Below, one piece after another: positions 15,284 through 23,098 of a DNA stretch of 24,213 nt (positions are counted from its first letter, which is position 1; every line of letters starts with the position of its first letter). The notes beneath the pieces were generated by a model. That model was not told the DNA's origin, did no database searches, and saw only the letters and a program-made list of their open reading frames with translations. Location: assembly GCA_903828035.1 (NCBI GenBank), contig CAIKKV010000600.1:1-24213 (forward strand). The letters are read 5' to 3'. This DNA is from an uncultured bacterium. GTDB lineage: Bacteria; Verrucomicrobiota; Kiritimatiellia; CAIKKV01. A program made the position numbers and the translations under genes.

Positions 15284-16188
15284 GCAAAAGCCCTCACGTA
15301 GAAGTACAGGACCGGCGCCGTATACAAAAGGCTGTCGAACACATCCAGCAGGCCGCCCAGCCCGGGAATGATCGTTCCCGAATCCTTGACAGCCACCGCC
15401 CGCTTGATGAGCGACTCGACCAGGTCGCCCACGGCTCCCAGGATGGTGAGCATGAACCCGAGGGCGAGGATATCCAGCGCGTTCAGCGTCACGCTGCCAA
15501 ACTGGCGCACCCACCAGACGCCGGCGGCGTGGCCCGTGAAGGCGAAGAGGAGAAAGCCGGCCACCATGCCGGCGACCACCCCGCCGAACAGCCCTTCCCA
15601 GGTCTTTCCCGGCGATATCCGGGGAAACAGCTTGCGCCGGCCGAAGCGGCACCCGACGAAGTAGGCGCCGGAGTCCGAGATCTTGACCGTCACCAGCAGG
15701 AACAGCACCAGGAAGCGGCCGGCGGGGCCGAGCGTCGACGTCAGCGACACGCCCGAATCAAAGCTGATCGCCAGGCGCAGCATGAAGGTGAGCAGGTAGG
15801 CCACGTAGAAGATGCCGAACAGCGTTCCCGTAATGGTCATGACGGGCTGCGTGTTGAGCTTCTGGGGAAACTGGCGGATCATGATGATGGCGATGGACAT
15901 GAACACGACGAACCGCTCCCAGTTCTGCAGGTCGGAGCAGGCGGGGGTCGGCCAGTTCGGCAGCGAATCGAAAAAGGCGACCGTCAGCAGGGCCAGCCCG
16001 CAGGCGGTGCCGTAGCGGTTGAAAACGGGAAACGGCGGATCGGCCGCCTGGAAGAGCGCGTAGAACTCGCTCATCACCCCGACGCTGAGCGCCAGCATGA
16101 GGATGAACGCCGCCCACAGCGGCAGGTAGAACAGGGCCGCGATCGCGAGGGCGCCCACTCCGACGCCGCAGATGACTCTCTTTTTCAT
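15277..16188 (-). CDS. cdsA: Phosphatidate cytidylyltransferase
   Basis: CdsA makes CDP-diacylglycerol from phosphatidate and CTP at the inner membrane, feeding phospholipid synthesis. The 303-residue protein has about eight hydrophobic segments. The conserved C-terminal half shows KISDSGAYFVGCRFGRRKL, ISPGKTWEG and the signature region from GDLVESLIKRAVAVKDSG to LLDVFDS. In the signature the usual PGHGG reads PGLGG and the usual DRxD reads DVFD; metal-site acidic residues remain. The ATG at 16188 overlaps the uppS stop as ATGA, and a long in-frame extension upstream lies inside uppS and is rejected. Neighbouring uppS and dxr match the order common in bacteria. Confidence 0.92.
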   Translation of the reverse strand: MKKRVICGVGVGALAIAALFYLPLWAAFILMLALSVGVMSEFYALFQAADPPFPVFNRYGTACGLALLTVAFFDSLPNWPTPACSDLQNWERFVVFMSIAIIMIRQFPQKLNTQPVMTITGTLFGIFYVAYLLTFMLRLAISFDSGVSLTSTLGPAGRFLVLFLLVTVKISDSGAYFVGCRFGRRKLFPRISPGKTWEGLFGGVVAGMVAGFLLFAFTGHAAGVWWVRQFGSVTLNALDILALGFMLTILGAVGDLVESLIKRAVAVKDSGTIIPGLGGLLDVFDSLLYTAPVLYFYVRAFAC

Positions 16189-16916
16189 AACGTGCCCCCC
16201 GGCTCGACCTCTCCGTACCGCCGTTGACGGCGGCCATATTCCCGCAGGGCTTCCCGGAACTGCTCCTCCCGGAAATCCGGCCACAAGACGGGGGTGAAAT
16301 AAAACTCGGCGTACGACAGCTGCCAGAGCAGGAAATTGCTCAGCCGCAGCTCCCCGCTGGTCCGGATCAGCAGGTCGGGATCCGGCACATCCGGCGCGTA
16401 CAGGTACCGGGCGAAGAGCGCCTCGTCCACCGCGGCGGGCTCCAGCCGGCCGGCCCGGACCTCCTCCGCGATCCGGCGGGCGGCCGTCGCGATCTCCGTG
16501 CGGCCCCCGTAGCTGAGAGCCAGGATCAGCCGGCCCTCGTCGTAGTTCGCCGTGGCGTCCATGACCCGGTTCAGTCCCTCGCGCACCACGATTGACAGGT
16601 CCTCCATGCGGCCGATCACGCTGAGCCGGATCCGCTTCTCGTGGAGCAGCGCCTCCTCCGCCTTCAGGAACCGGACGAGGAGCGACATCAGCCCGTTCAC
16701 CTCGTCGAGGGGGCGGTTCCAGTTCTCCACGCTGAACGCGTACAGCGTCAGAACCTTCACGCCCTCCTCGCGGCACGCGCGGATCACGGCGCGGACGGAT
16801 TCCGCGCCGGCCTCGTGCCCCTTTGACCGGGACAGCCCGCGCTGCCTGGCCCAGCGGCCGTTGCCATCCATGATGATGGCCACGTGGCGCGGAATGTTGG
16901 CGGGCGTTTCAGCCAT
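16185..16916 (-). CDS. uppS: Undecaprenyl diphosphate synthase (cis-prenyltransferase)
   Basis: UppS condenses IPP onto farnesyl diphosphate to form the C55 carrier for peptidoglycan and O-antigen sugars. The 243-residue length is typical. The catalytic HVAIIMDGNGRWA motif starts near residue 11 with D17 as the essential Asp. YAFSVENWNRP near 59-69 and the C-terminal LIRTSGELRLSNFLLWQ and YAEFYFTPVLWPDF segments are the other conserved regions. The ATG at 16916 is 2 bp from the purA stop and places the motif at the usual distance from the N-terminus. Its product links the isoprenoid genes dxr and ispG with the flippase and glycosyltransferases at the right end of the window. Confidence 0.95.
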   Translation of the reverse strand: MAETPANIPRHVAIIMDGNGRWARQRGLSRSKGHEAGAESVRAVIRACREEGVKVLTLYAFSVENWNRPLDEVNGLMSLLVRFLKAEEALLHEKRIRLSVIGRMEDLSIVVREGLNRVMDATANYDEGRLILALSYGGRTEIATAARRIAEEVRAGRLEPAAVDEALFARYLYAPDVPDPDLLIRTSGELRLSNFLLWQLSYAEFYFTPVLWPDFREEQFREALREYGRRQRRYGEVEPGGTL

Positions 16917-16918
16917 AG

Positions 16919-18172
16919 TTAAAGCGCAATCCGGAACGTGCTTTCGCGGCGGGGGCCCACCGACAGGATGCCCAGCGGCACCCCGGTCAGGCGGCACAGC
17001 TCGGACACGTAGTGCCGGGCCGCGGCGGGCAGGTCCTCGTAGCGGCCCACATGGGCCGTGTCGCACGTCCAGCCGGGATACTCCACGTAGACCGGCTTGC
17101 ATTCGGCCAGCAGGCGCGCGTCGGCCGGGATCGTCTCGATCCGCCTGCCGCGGCACTCGTAGGCCACGCACACCTTGATGACCGCGCAGGCGTCCAGCAC
17201 GTCGAGCTTGGTCATGGCCCAGAAGTCGGCCCCGTTCACCCGGGCGGAGTAGCGGCCGACCACGGCGTCAAACCAGCCGCAGCGGCGCGGGCGGCCCGTG
17301 GTGGCGCCGAACTCGCGGCCGCGCTGCCGCAGCCCCTCGCCCTCGGCGTCGAGCAGCTCGGTCGGGAACGGCCCCTCGCCCACGCGGGTCGTGTAGGCCT
17401 TGATCACGCCGACCACGCGGCCGAGCGCCTTGGGCGGCAGTCCGGTGCCCGTGCTGGCGCCGCCCGCGGTGGAGCTCGACGAGGTCACAAAGGGATAGGT
17501 GCCGTGATCGATGTCCAGCAGGGTGCCCTGGGCGCCCTCGAACAGGAGGCTCTTGCCGGCGGCCCAGGCGTCGTACAGCATCGTGGTGGTGTCGGCGATG
17601 TAGGGCTTCAGCACGGCGGCGGCCTCGCCCAGCGCCTTCAGCATGGGGGCGGGATCGCCCGTTTCCGGGGACTCGGCCGCGCGCGCGGCCACGCGGGCCT
17701 CCCACCCCTCCAGCAGGAACTCGCCCATCCGGATGCCGGCCCGGTGCGCCTTGTCGGCGTAGGTCGGCCCGATCCCGCGCTGGGTGGTGCCCAGCTTGCG
17801 GCCCTCCTCGGCGCGGCCCTCGCGGGCCGAATCGAGCTTGCGGTGCAGGGGAAGCACCATGTGGGCGCGGTCGCTCACGAAGAAGCGGCCGGCGAGCTTG
17901 ACCCCGCGGGCCTCCAGCTCGCCCATCTCCTTGACCAGCTCGAGGGGGTCCACCACGAGCCCGTTCCCGATGATGCAGAGCTTGCCGGGGTAGAGCACGC
18001 CGGAGGGCACCAGGTGCAGGACGTAGCGCTCGGCGCCGATCTCGATGGTGTGCCCGGCATTGCTGCCGCCCTGGTAGCGGACCACGACGTCGGCGTCGCG
18101 GCTCAGCACGTCCACAATCTTGCCTTTTCCTTCATCGCCCCACTGGGCGCCGATCAAAACCGTATTGGGCAT
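16919..18172 (-). CDS. purA: Adenylosuccinate synthetase
   Basis: PurA joins IMP and aspartate with GTP hydrolysis, the first committed step to AMP. The 417-residue protein begins with the GTP-binding GAQWGDEGKGK motif at 8-18 (D13 and K16 are the catalytic-site residues). It continues with GGSNAGHTI, TTQRGIGPTYADKA, the VTSSSSTAGG region, and GATTGRPRRCGW near the IMP/Asp site. The length is slightly short of the E. coli enzyme but complete. An AAGGA ribosome site lies about 9 nt before the ATG at 18172. A 42-bp gap separates it from the aminotransferase gene upstream, without an obvious terminator. Confidence 0.95.
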   Translation of the reverse strand: MPNTVLIGAQWGDEGKGKIVDVLSRDADVVVRYQGGSNAGHTIEIGAERYVLHLVPSGVLYPGKLCIIGNGLVVDPLELVKEMGELEARGVKLAGRFFVSDRAHMVLPLHRKLDSAREGRAEEGRKLGTTQRGIGPTYADKAHRAGIRMGEFLLEGWEARVAARAAESPETGDPAPMLKALGEAAAVLKPYIADTTTMLYDAWAAGKSLLFEGAQGTLLDIDHGTYPFVTSSSSTAGGASTGTGLPPKALGRVVGVIKAYTTRVGEGPFPTELLDAEGEGLRQRGREFGATTGRPRRCGWFDAVVGRYSARVNGADFWAMTKLDVLDACAVIKVCVAYECRGRRIETIPADARLLAECKPVYVEYPGWTCDTAHVGRYEDLPAAARHYVSELCRLTGVPLGILSVGPRRESTFRIAL

Positions 18173-18214
18173 AAATCCTGTTCCTTGCTTGTCGTTGTCA
18201 AAAGTCCCGCCCGC

Positions 18215-19369
18215 TCAGCGCACGGCGGCCAGCACGGCTTCCGCCACGGCCGCCCGCTGCGCTTCCGCCAGTTCGGGAAAGATGGGAATCGCCAGCGTCT
18301 CGGCCGCCGCCCGTTCGCTTTCCGGAAAATCGCCGGCCGTGTACCCCAGATCCCGAAAACACTCCTGCAGATGCAGCGGCACGGGATAATAGACCTCGCA
18401 GCCCACGCCCGCCGCGGTCAGCCGCTCCCGGACGCGGTCCCGCTCCGGCACGCGCACCACGTACTGGTTGTAGATGTGCGGCTGGGCCAGGCCCGCCCCG
18501 CGATACGCGCACGGCGGCGCCGTCACGGCCGTGCCGGCAAAAGCCGCGTCGTAAAACGCCGCGTTCGCCCGCCGCTTCGCATGCCAGCCGTCCAGATAAG
18601 GCAATTTCACGCTCAGCACGGCGGCCTGCAGGGCATCCAGCCGGAAGTTGCCGCCCACCATCAGGTGGTGGTACTTGACCTTCGACCCGTGGTTGCGCAG
18701 CGCCGCGAGCCGCTCCGCGAACGCCGCATCCCGGGTGGTCACCAGCCCGCCGTCTCCAAAGCAGCCGAGGTTCTTGGAAGGAAAGAAGCTGTAGCAGCCC
18801 GCCAGGCCCATGGCCCCGGTTTTGCGCGGGCCGGCCGCGGAGGGATACTCCGCCCCGATGGACTGGCAGGCATCCTCGATGACCGCCAGGCCCCGCTCGC
18901 GCGCCAGCGCCAGGAGGGGGTCCATGTCCGCCGACTGCCCGTACAGGTGCACCGGCAGCAAGGCCTTGAGCGGCCGGCCGCGGAACCGGGCCGGCGGGGC
19001 CCCCGCCACCCGGCGGGCCTGGGCCGGGTCCAGGTTGAAGGTGGCCGGATCGATGTCCGCAAACAGGGGGATGGCGCCCAGGCGGACAATGCACCCGGCC
19101 GTGGCGAAAAAGCTGTAGGGCGTGGTGAGCACCAGGTCGCCGGGCCCCACCTCCGCCGCCATCAGGGCGGCCAGGAGGGCATCCGTGCCGGACGACATGC
19201 CCACGGCATGGGCGGCGCCGCAGTAGCGGGCGGCCTCCTTTTCGAAAGCCTCCACCCGCGGGCCCAGGATAAAATGCTGCGACTCGCACACCTCGTCGAG
19301 AACCTTCCGGATCTCCTCGCGAAGCGGCGCGTACTGCGGTTTCAAATCCAGCAATGGCACCTGCATCAT
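18215..19369 (-). CDS. DegT/DnrJ/EryC1/StrS family PLP aminotransferase
   Basis: This is a PLP-dependent sugar aminotransferase, the type that makes amino sugars for surface glycans from nucleotide 4-keto or 3-keto sugars. The 384 residues carry the GTDAL motif near 61-65, a PLP ring-binding EDACQS with D166 and Q169, and the catalytic lysine K199 in SFFPSKNLGCFGDGG. The C-terminal YNQYVVRV and YYPVPLHLQ segments are also typical. The ATG at 19369 follows a GGAG ribosome site by 8 nt; a second ATG is at 19366. It is the first gene of the - strand run and sits directly behind a good promoter. The substrate sugar is unknown. Confidence 0.92.
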   Translation of the reverse strand: MMQVPLLDLKPQYAPLREEIRKVLDEVCESQHFILGPRVEAFEKEAARYCGAAHAVGMSSGTDALLAALMAAEVGPGDLVLTTPYSFFATAGCIVRLGAIPLFADIDPATFNLDPAQARRVAGAPPARFRGRPLKALLPVHLYGQSADMDPLLALARERGLAVIEDACQSIGAEYPSAAGPRKTGAMGLAGCYSFFPSKNLGCFGDGGLVTTRDAAFAERLAALRNHGSKVKYHHLMVGGNFRLDALQAAVLSVKLPYLDGWHAKRRANAAFYDAAFAGTAVTAPPCAYRGAGLAQPHIYNQYVVRVPERDRVRERLTAAGVGCEVYYPVPLHLQECFRDLGYTAGDFPESERAAAETLAIPIFPELAEAQRAAVAEAVLAAVR

Positions 19370-19388
19370 CCGCTCTCCAAAAGGTCTA

Positions 19389-19417
19389 GTTTTACCAATT
19401 TCAGCCCCTCGCGTCAA
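19389..19417 (-). promoter_or_regulatory. Sigma70-like promoter for the long minus-strand operon
   Basis: On the - strand, TTGACG (19417-19412, 5 of 6 consensus) is followed after exactly 17 bp by TAAAAC (19394-19389, 4 of 6). The predicted start near 19382 gives a leader of about 13 nt carrying GGAG before the aminotransferase ATG. No other promoter this good is visible upstream of the run that ends at cbiO. Confidence 0.6.
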
Positions 19418-19434
19418 TCTCGCTAAAAAAAACC

Positions 19435-19463
19435 TTGCCCCCCCTCCGGCTCCGTTTCACAAT
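19435..19463 (+). promoter_or_regulatory. Weak candidate promoter for the glycosyltransferase gene
   Basis: TTGCCC (19435-19440), a 17-bp spacer, and CACAAT (19458-19463) on the + strand face the GT4 gene. The start would lie within a few bases of the ATG at 19473, giving an almost leaderless transcript, and no clear Shine-Dalgarno is present. The match is weak and would overlap the upstream side of the opposite promoter region. Confidence 0.25.
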
Positions 19464-19472
19464 AGCTGACTT

Positions 19473-20681
19473 ATGCACATCGGATTCGCCTGCTCCTTCC
19501 ATCCCGCCACCGCCGCCCCCTTCCTGGATCAGGCCTGCCGGGAAGCCGCCCTCAAGGCCGGCGGCCAGCGCAATGCGCCGGTGGGCAACCTCCTGCCGGC
19601 GCTCCTGCGGCGCGGCCACCGGGTCACCCTTTTCTGCCTGGAACAGAGCCTCGCCGCCCCCCTGACCCTGACGGGGCCGGCCCTGACCGTGATCCAGCTC
19701 CCTCAGCGGCCGGGGCCTTTCCGGGCGACCCTCGACCAGTTCCGCACCGAACGCGCCGCCCTGGCCTCCGCCATCCGGGAGGTCCGGCCCGACGTGATCC
19801 ACGGCCACTGGACCCAGACCGGCCACGCCCTGGCCGCCCTGGATTCGGGGCTTCCCTGCCACATTACCGTCCACGACACCGCCCTGCTCTACGAATGGTA
19901 TAACCGCGGGTGGAACCCGGTCCGCCAGCTGGCCGCGCTACAGCGCCTTCTCATGACGGCCCGGATCGCCCGCCGGGCCCGCTCGCTGATCGCCGTTTCG
20001 CCCGATGTCGCCTCCCATCTCCGGCGTGTCTTCCGCTACCGCGGGGCCTTGCACGTCATTCCCAACCCCCTGCCCGCCGAGCTTTATCGCCCTTTCCGGG
20101 AAGCCCGCAACCGGCGCCGCGATTCCGCCGCTCCGGTTTTCGCCGATGTGGCGGCCTGGGGCCGCATCAAAAACACGACCACGCTTATCCGCGCCTTCCA
20201 GCGGGTGAAACAACGCCTTCCCGGCGCCCGGCTGCTGCTCTTCGGCGTGGGGCTCAACGAGGGCGGGCCGGCCTGGTCCTGGGCCAACCGCCACGGGCTC
20301 ACCCTCCCCGGCCTTGAGTTCCGCGGCCCTCTCGAAGAGCACGCCGTGCTGCACAAAACCCTGGCGGACGAGGTTGACTTTCTTGTCCACATGGCCCTCA
20401 CGGAAACCTTCGGCATGTCCATGGCCGAAGCCCTTTCGCTCGACATCCCCGTGATTGCGGGGGATGTGGGAGGCGTCCGCTGGGCGCTCGACGCCCTTCC
20501 CGGAGGCTGGGTGAAAAACGTGCGCGACGAGCGGGAGGTGGCGGAGGCCATGCTCCAAATCGCGCGGGCAGGGCCCTTCCGCGTGGATTCCGCCGCCCTC
20601 GCCGCCTGGGAGGCCCGGGTGGCGCCGGACGCCGTTGCACAACAACTTGAATCGCTTTATACCCGGGAAGGAGCTTCATGA
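19473..20681 (+). CDS. Glycosyltransferase family 4 (GT-B fold)
   Basis: This 402-residue cytoplasmic glycosyltransferase transfers an activated sugar during polysaccharide assembly. The N-terminal domain opens MHIGFACSFHP and contains the IHGHWTQTGHALA acceptor-side region near 109-121. The C-terminal domain has AWGRIKNTTTLIRAF with the donor phosphate-binding K233, LLLFGVG near 254-260, and the donor-site E-x7-E motif E311 to E319 in ETFGMSMAE. DVGGVRWAL follows. It is divergent from the aminotransferase operon across a 103-bp gap and overlaps the FkbM gene by 4 bp. The donor and acceptor sugars cannot be read from the sequence. Confidence 0.88.
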   Translation: MHIGFACSFHPATAAPFLDQACREAALKAGGQRNAPVGNLLPALLRRGHRVTLFCLEQSLAAPLTLTGPALTVIQLPQRPGPFRATLDQFRTERAALASAIREVRPDVIHGHWTQTGHALAALDSGLPCHITVHDTALLYEWYNRGWNPVRQLAALQRLLMTARIARRARSLIAVSPDVASHLRRVFRYRGALHVIPNPLPAELYRPFREARNRRRDSAAPVFADVAAWGRIKNTTTLIRAFQRVKQRLPGARLLLFGVGLNEGGPAWSWANRHGLTLPGLEFRGPLEEHAVLHKTLADEVDFLVHMALTETFGMSMAEALSLDIPVIAGDVGGVRWALDALPGGWVKNVRDEREVAEAMLQIARAGPFRVDSAALAAWEARVAPDAVAQQLESLYTREGAS

Positions 20682-21400
20682 CTCTTCTGCATGGCTTACG
20701 GAAATGGTTGTGGAAAAGGGGCGTCGATGTCTCACGGGTCACCCCCGCCACCAACGGCCTGGCGCGGCGCAAAAAGCTTCTCGCCGACTACGCCATCGAC
20801 CGGGTTCTCGACGTGGGCGCCAACGAGGGGCAATACGCCCTGGAGCTCAGGAACGAACTGGGGTTCACCGGCGACATCCTCTCCTTCGAGCCGCTGAGCA
20901 AGGCCTTTCAGAAGCTCAGGGAAAACGCCGGAAAGGATCGGAAATGGTCGGCCTTTCCCTACGCTCTGGGCGAGGCCAACATCCGCACCGACATTCACCT
21001 GGCCGGCAATTCGGTCAGCAGCTCCCTGCTCCCGATGCTCCCCGCCCACCTGGAAGCGGCCCCGGAATCCCGCGGCATCGGGCGCGAGACAATCGAGGTC
21101 AGGACCCTGGACTCCCTGATCGACACGGCGTGTCCGGCGGGCGCCCGCCTCTATCTCAAGCTGGACGCCCAGGGCGCGGAAGGGCAGATCCTCAAGGGCG
21201 CGGAACGCGCGCTCGCCCGCATCGACACCCTCCAGATGGAAATGTCCCTCGTCCCCCTTTACGAAGGTGAGATCCTGCTTGACGCCATGATCCGCCTGCT
21301 CCGGGAAAAGGGCTATTCCCTGGTTTCCCTGGAGCCCGGTTTCGCGGACCCGGTCACCGGTCATTTGCTGCAAGCCGACGGCGTCTTCCACCGCGCGTGA
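20678..21400 (+). CDS. FkbM family SAM-dependent methyltransferase
   Basis: This 240-residue protein is an FkbM-type methyltransferase, commonly acting on sugar hydroxyls in glycans. Motif I is VLDVGANEGQYALEL at 43-57, followed by the acidic strand SFEPLSKAF near 69-77, then LKLDAQGAEGQILKGAE near 160-176, the family's LKiDvqGaE hallmark. It overlaps the GT4 gene as ATGA, so the two are co-translated. A strong intrinsic terminator begins 10 bp after the stop, which makes GT4-FkbM a two-gene unit. Its glycan acceptor is unknown, although the neighbouring GT makes sugar methylation a reasonable inference. Confidence 0.88.
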   Translation: MTLLHGLRKWLWKRGVDVSRVTPATNGLARRKKLLADYAIDRVLDVGANEGQYALELRNELGFTGDILSFEPLSKAFQKLRENAGKDRKWSAFPYALGEANIRTDIHLAGNSVSSSLLPMLPAHLEAAPESRGIGRETIEVRTLDSLIDTACPAGARLYLKLDAQGAEGQILKGAERALARIDTLQMEMSLVPLYEGEILLDAMIRLLREKGYSLVSLEPGFADPVTGHLLQADGVFHRA

Positions 21401-21410
21401 GACGAGAACA

Positions 21411-21435
21411 GGCCGCGCGCTCCGGCGGCCCTTTT
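21411..21435 (+). terminator. Intrinsic terminator after the FkbM gene
   Basis: GGCCGC (21411-21416) pairs with GCGGCC (21425-21430) across an 8-nt loop, followed by CTTTTT. The GC stem plus T tract, starting 10 bp after the stop, fits Rho-independent termination. Confidence 0.72.
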
Positions 21436-21439
21436 TCCC

Positions 21440-21469
21440 TTGTCCAATCCCTCCCCGTTGTGCTTTAAT
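21440..21469 (+). promoter_or_regulatory. Candidate extended -10 promoter for the flippase operon
   Basis: TTGTCC (21440-21445, 4 of 6) and TTTAAT (21464-21469, 5 of 6) are separated by 18 bp, with TG at 21461-21462 giving an extended -10 (TGcTTTAAT). The predicted start near 21476 would leave a leader of about 84 nt before the TTG start codon. Confidence 0.5.
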
Positions 21470-21480
21470 TTTCAGGTGTC

Positions 21481-21508
21481 GCCGATTTCGAAAATCCATG
21501 GAATCGGC
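21481..21508. repeat. Inverted repeat in the flippase leader
   Basis: GCCGATT (21481-21487) and AATCGGC (21502-21508) form a perfect 7-bp stem with a 14-nt loop, followed by CCTTTT. It would form near the 5' end of the predicted flippase transcript. It may be a 5' stabilising hairpin, an operator, or a weak second terminator. The rest of the 159-bp gap 21401-21559 shows no gene. Confidence 0.45.
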
Positions 21509-21559
21509 CCTTTTCCCGCATAATCCACGGGGACGGAGTCTCTCGATCAACCGTCATTA

Positions 21560-23098
21560 TTGAACGATTCCTCTCAACTTCAGAACAGCGAGATCAAGGC
21601 GAGGGCGTTGCGGGGGGTCGCCTCCACGTTCTCCTCCCATCTCTACAGCCTGCTTTTCCGCCTCGGGCTGGGCGTCTTCCTGGCGCGCCGGCTGACGCCC
21701 GACGACTTCGGCCTGGTGGCCATCGTCACGGCCATCACCGGCGTATTCGCCATTCTCCAGGACCAGGGCTCAACCAACGTGCTTGTCCAGTCGAAGCGGC
21801 TCGATGAAAGCGGGCTCGACTCCCTTTTCTGGTTCATGACATCGGTGATCCTCGTCGAAATCCTCGTGCTGGCGGCGCTGGCGCCGGCGATCGCGTGGTT
21901 TTACCGGCGGCCGGAGCTGACCGCGCTCACCCTGGTCCTGCTGGCCGGCAACGCCATCGCGGGCATGGCCAACATCCCCCTGGCCCTGCTCCGGCGGCAG
22001 ATGCACTTCGACCGCCTGGCCCGGATCCAGATTGTTTCCCTGACGCTCTCCGTGCCCCTTGTCGTGGCCGCCGCCGCCGCGGGCTGGGGCTACTGGGCGC
22101 TGGCGCTCTACCTGCTCCTGCCCCCCTTCCTGACCCTGATCGGCGCCTGGGCGTCGTGCGACTGGAGCCCCCGCCGGTTTTTCAACTGGGCCTCCCTGCG
22201 GCCGCTGATCGCTTCAGGCCGGCGCTTTCTCGGCCTGGACCTCCTGACGTATGGCTCCCAGACGGCTGATGCGCTCGTCCTCGGGCGGGTGCTGGCCGGC
22301 CCGCAGCTCGGACTCTACCAGCGGACGCAAAGCACGCGCCTGCTGGCCACCAACCTGACCGACTCCACCCTTATGCCTGTTTTGATCTCAAGCCTATCGC
22401 GCCTGCAGGACAGGCCCGAGTCCTTCTGGAAAGCCTACCGGACCAGCGTCTACGCCATCACGGCGCTCCTGGCGCCCTGCGGGCTGGTCCTCGCCCTCGC
22501 TCCGGGCGAGTGCCTCGGCTACGTGTTCGGGGCGCAGTGGATTCCCGCCGCGCCGGTCATGCGGATCACCGCCTTCCTCTTCCTCCTCCACCCGCTCATC
22601 CGGACCACGCACGCCGGGCTCTTCGCCCTCGGCCGGCCCGAGCGGCTGTACCCCTGGCTGACCCTGACCGCGCTTCTCGGCGTCACGGGCATGCTGATCG
22701 GCCGGCGGTGGGGCCTCCCGGGCGTGGCCGCCGGCGTGACGCTGGCCCCGCTGATCGCGCTTCCCGTCGGCCTGGGCGCCTTTGCGGAACAGCTCAAAAC
22801 CAGCCGCCTCGCACTCATCCGGCCGATGCTTCCCCTCTCGCTGGCCGCCCTGGCGCTGGCCGCCGTTGCGCTTCCCTTCGCCCGGATGGCCGGCCCCGAT
22901 TCGGTGACGGCCTGGCCCCGCCTGGCCGTGGCGCTTGCGGCAGGCGCGCTACTGATCCTCTTTATCCGCCTCCATCTCGCGCGGTCCGAATCCGGCCGCG
23001 TGATTGTGGAGGCCCTCCGATCCAGCGCCCCCCAGCCGATCCAGACTCTTCTGAGCCGGCTGCTTCCCGCGCGCGCCCCCGCTTCCGCAGCCCCATGA
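21560..23098 (+). CDS. Wzx-type oligosaccharide flippase (MOP/MATE superfamily)
   Basis: This 512-residue polytopic inner-membrane protein resembles the polysaccharide transporters (RfbX/Wzx, PF13440-like) that flip undecaprenyl-linked oligosaccharides to the periplasm. The N-terminal region (ALRGVASTFSSHLYSLLFRLGLG then ARRLTPDDFGLVA, near 16-50) is typical, as is GQxGLYQRTQS-type text near 252-262 (PQLGLYQRTQS). About twelve hydrophobic segments follow each other to residue 475. The start is uncertain: TTG at 21560 is the first start codon after an in-frame TAA at 21521, with no Shine-Dalgarno at normal distance; a TTG near 21608 is the alternative. The stop overlaps the next gene as ATGA. 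Confidence 0.86.
   Translation: MNDSSQLQNSEIKARALRGVASTFSSHLYSLLFRLGLGVFLARRLTPDDFGLVAIVTAITGVFAILQDQGSTNVLVQSKRLDESGLDSLFWFMTSVILVEILVLAALAPAIAWFYRRPELTALTLVLLAGNAIAGMANIPLALLRRQMHFDRLARIQIVSLTLSVPLVVAAAAAGWGYWALALYLLLPPFLTLIGAWASCDWSPRRFFNWASLRPLIASGRRFLGLDLLTYGSQTADALVLGRVLAGPQLGLYQRTQSTRLLATNLTDSTLMPVLISSLSRLQDRPESFWKAYRTSVYAITALLAPCGLVLALAPGECLGYVFGAQWIPAAPVMRITAFLFLLHPLIRTTHAGLFALGRPERLYPWLTLTALLGVTGMLIGRRWGLPGVAAGVTLAPLIALPVGLGAFAEQLKTSRLALIRPMLPLSLAALALAAVALPFARMAGPDSVTAWPRLAVALAAGALLILFIRLHLARSESGRVIVEALRSSAPQPIQTLLSRLLPARAPASAAP

Noticed and set aside
18196..18201. A perfect TTGACA on the - strand in the gap before purA, as a possible -35 element.
   Set aside because: At 16-18 bp downstream there is no acceptable -10 hexamer, and transcription would begin inside or after the purA start codon.
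17012..19426. An 804-codon open frame on the + strand across purA and the aminotransferase.
   Set aside because: It is antisense to two clearly recognised genes, is rich in Arg, Gly, Ala, His and Gln without motifs, and arises from high GC at third positions. It is a shadow frame.
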